Source: DASWIV01 sp036397475
Lineage (GTDB): Bacteria > JAJVIF01 > JAPKYR01
NCBI GenBank assembly: GCA_036397475.1
Contig: DASWIV010000025.1
Span: 1 to 5,845 of the forward strand
Direction: 5' to 3'
DNA length: 5,845 nt
Shown: positions 5,665 to 5,845 of the stretch, piece after piece
Position numbering within the stretch: position 1 is the stretch's first letter
How the letters are laid out: the number at the start of each line of letters is the position of its first letter
Program-made: the position numbers and the translations under genes
Notes under the pieces: generated by a model
Database searches by the model: none
Told to the model about the DNA's origin: nothing
What the model saw: only the letters and a program-made list of their open reading frames with translations

Positions 5665-5673
5665 TGATATAAT
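5665..5673 (+). promoter_or_regulatory. Extended -10 promoter of the third lipoprotein gene
   Basis: TGATATAAT (5665-5673) is a perfect extended -10 (TGn-TATAAT). The hexamer 17 bases upstream (CTGTCT, 5645-5650) is a poor -35, which extended -10 promoters tolerate. The predicted start near 5680 gives a leader of about 38 bases to the ATG at 5718. It sits just after the preceding terminator, supporting independent expression. Confidence 0.65.
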
Positions 5674-5717
5674 TACCATATCTACATTTTCTTATTAAGG
5701 TTCAAGCGGAGAGAAAA

Positions 5718-5845
5718 ATGAGCAGGTGCAGATTCGCTCACATGATTGCTACAGGGGCACTGATTTTCTTCGGTTTCGGTTGCTCCTCCAACGCTTCTTC
5801 ACCCCTGATTCCTCCCAGCGCTGATAACCCAGCGGTGATGCATTC
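5718..5845 (+). CDS. Putative lipoprotein, N-terminal 42 codons (runs off window end)
   Basis: The ATG is preceded by GGAGAG (5708-5713) and an extended -10 promoter. The visible product starts MSRCRFAHMIATGALIFFGF and continues GCSSNASSPLIPPSADNPA. That is a basic n-region, a hydrophobic core and Cys22 followed by a Ser/Pro-rich linker, a typical bacterial lipoprotein leader. The residue at -3 is Gly rather than the preferred Leu, as in the TPR lipoprotein just upstream. The frame stays open to the end of the window, so the mature domain is not visible and no function can be given. Being the third successive lipoprotein on this strand suggests a surface-protein locus. Confidence 0.75.
   Translation, partial: MSRCRFAHMIATGALIFFGFGCSSNASSPLIPPSADNPAVMH

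Noticed and set aside
2178..5673. Identical TGATATAAT at 2178-2186 (minus) and 5665-5673 (plus) as a shared regulatory signal.
   Set aside because: It is simply the extended -10 consensus; flanking bases do not match.

Overview
The window looks like a bacterial chromosome segment, probably from a diderm (Gram-negative type) organism. It has sigma70-like promoters, purine-rich ribosome binding sites, Rho-independent terminators, a bacterial PurA and three lipoproteins with signal-peptidase-II-type leaders. Base composition is mosaic. Sampled 60-base lines give about 53% G+C in the lipoprotein genes, but 35-45% in the zinc-ribbon gene and about 33% in the spacer near 2221-2280. I cannot name a phylum from this.

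Layout. (1) Positions 1-565 hold the first 163 codons of purA (adenylosuccinate synthetase) on the minus strand, with a ribosome binding site and a TTGACC-N17-TACACT promoter. (2) Positions 586-1050 are a graveyard of mobile DNA. They contain two 22-base direct repeats of the kind seen at insertion-sequence ends, a decapitated IS256-type transposase start on the minus strand, and the start-less C-terminus of a glycine-zipper membrane protein on the plus strand. (3) Positions 1103-1651 encode an AT-rich, TTG-started membrane protein with an N-terminal zinc ribbon. (4) Positions 1652-2168 hold a minus-strand DUF2958 gene. A UUCG-loop terminator lies downstream of it and abuts the zinc-ribbon stop codon, and two 33-base repeats blur its start. 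(5) Positions 2169-2558 are AT-rich spacer with divergent promoter candidates and a small leader hairpin. (6) Positions 2559-5641 are a two-gene unit. A lipoprotein subtilase (S8 peptidase) is followed 23 bases later by a lipoprotein with a beta-sandwich domain and TPR repeats, and a strong terminator closes the unit. (7) From 5665 an extended -10 promoter leads into a third lipoprotein, cut off by the window end.

How they fit together. purA is housekeeping, and 586-2168 looks like an accessory insertion scar beside it. The three lipoproteins suggest a locus devoted to envelope or surface proteins. The protease and the TPR lipoprotein are very likely cotranscribed and may act together outside the cytoplasm. 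The most notable details are the Asp in the subtilase oxyanion-hole position, its unassigned C-terminal ~160 residues, and matching ~22-residue insertions between the helices of two TPRs. I see no clear defence, CRISPR, RNA-gene or toxin-antitoxin system.
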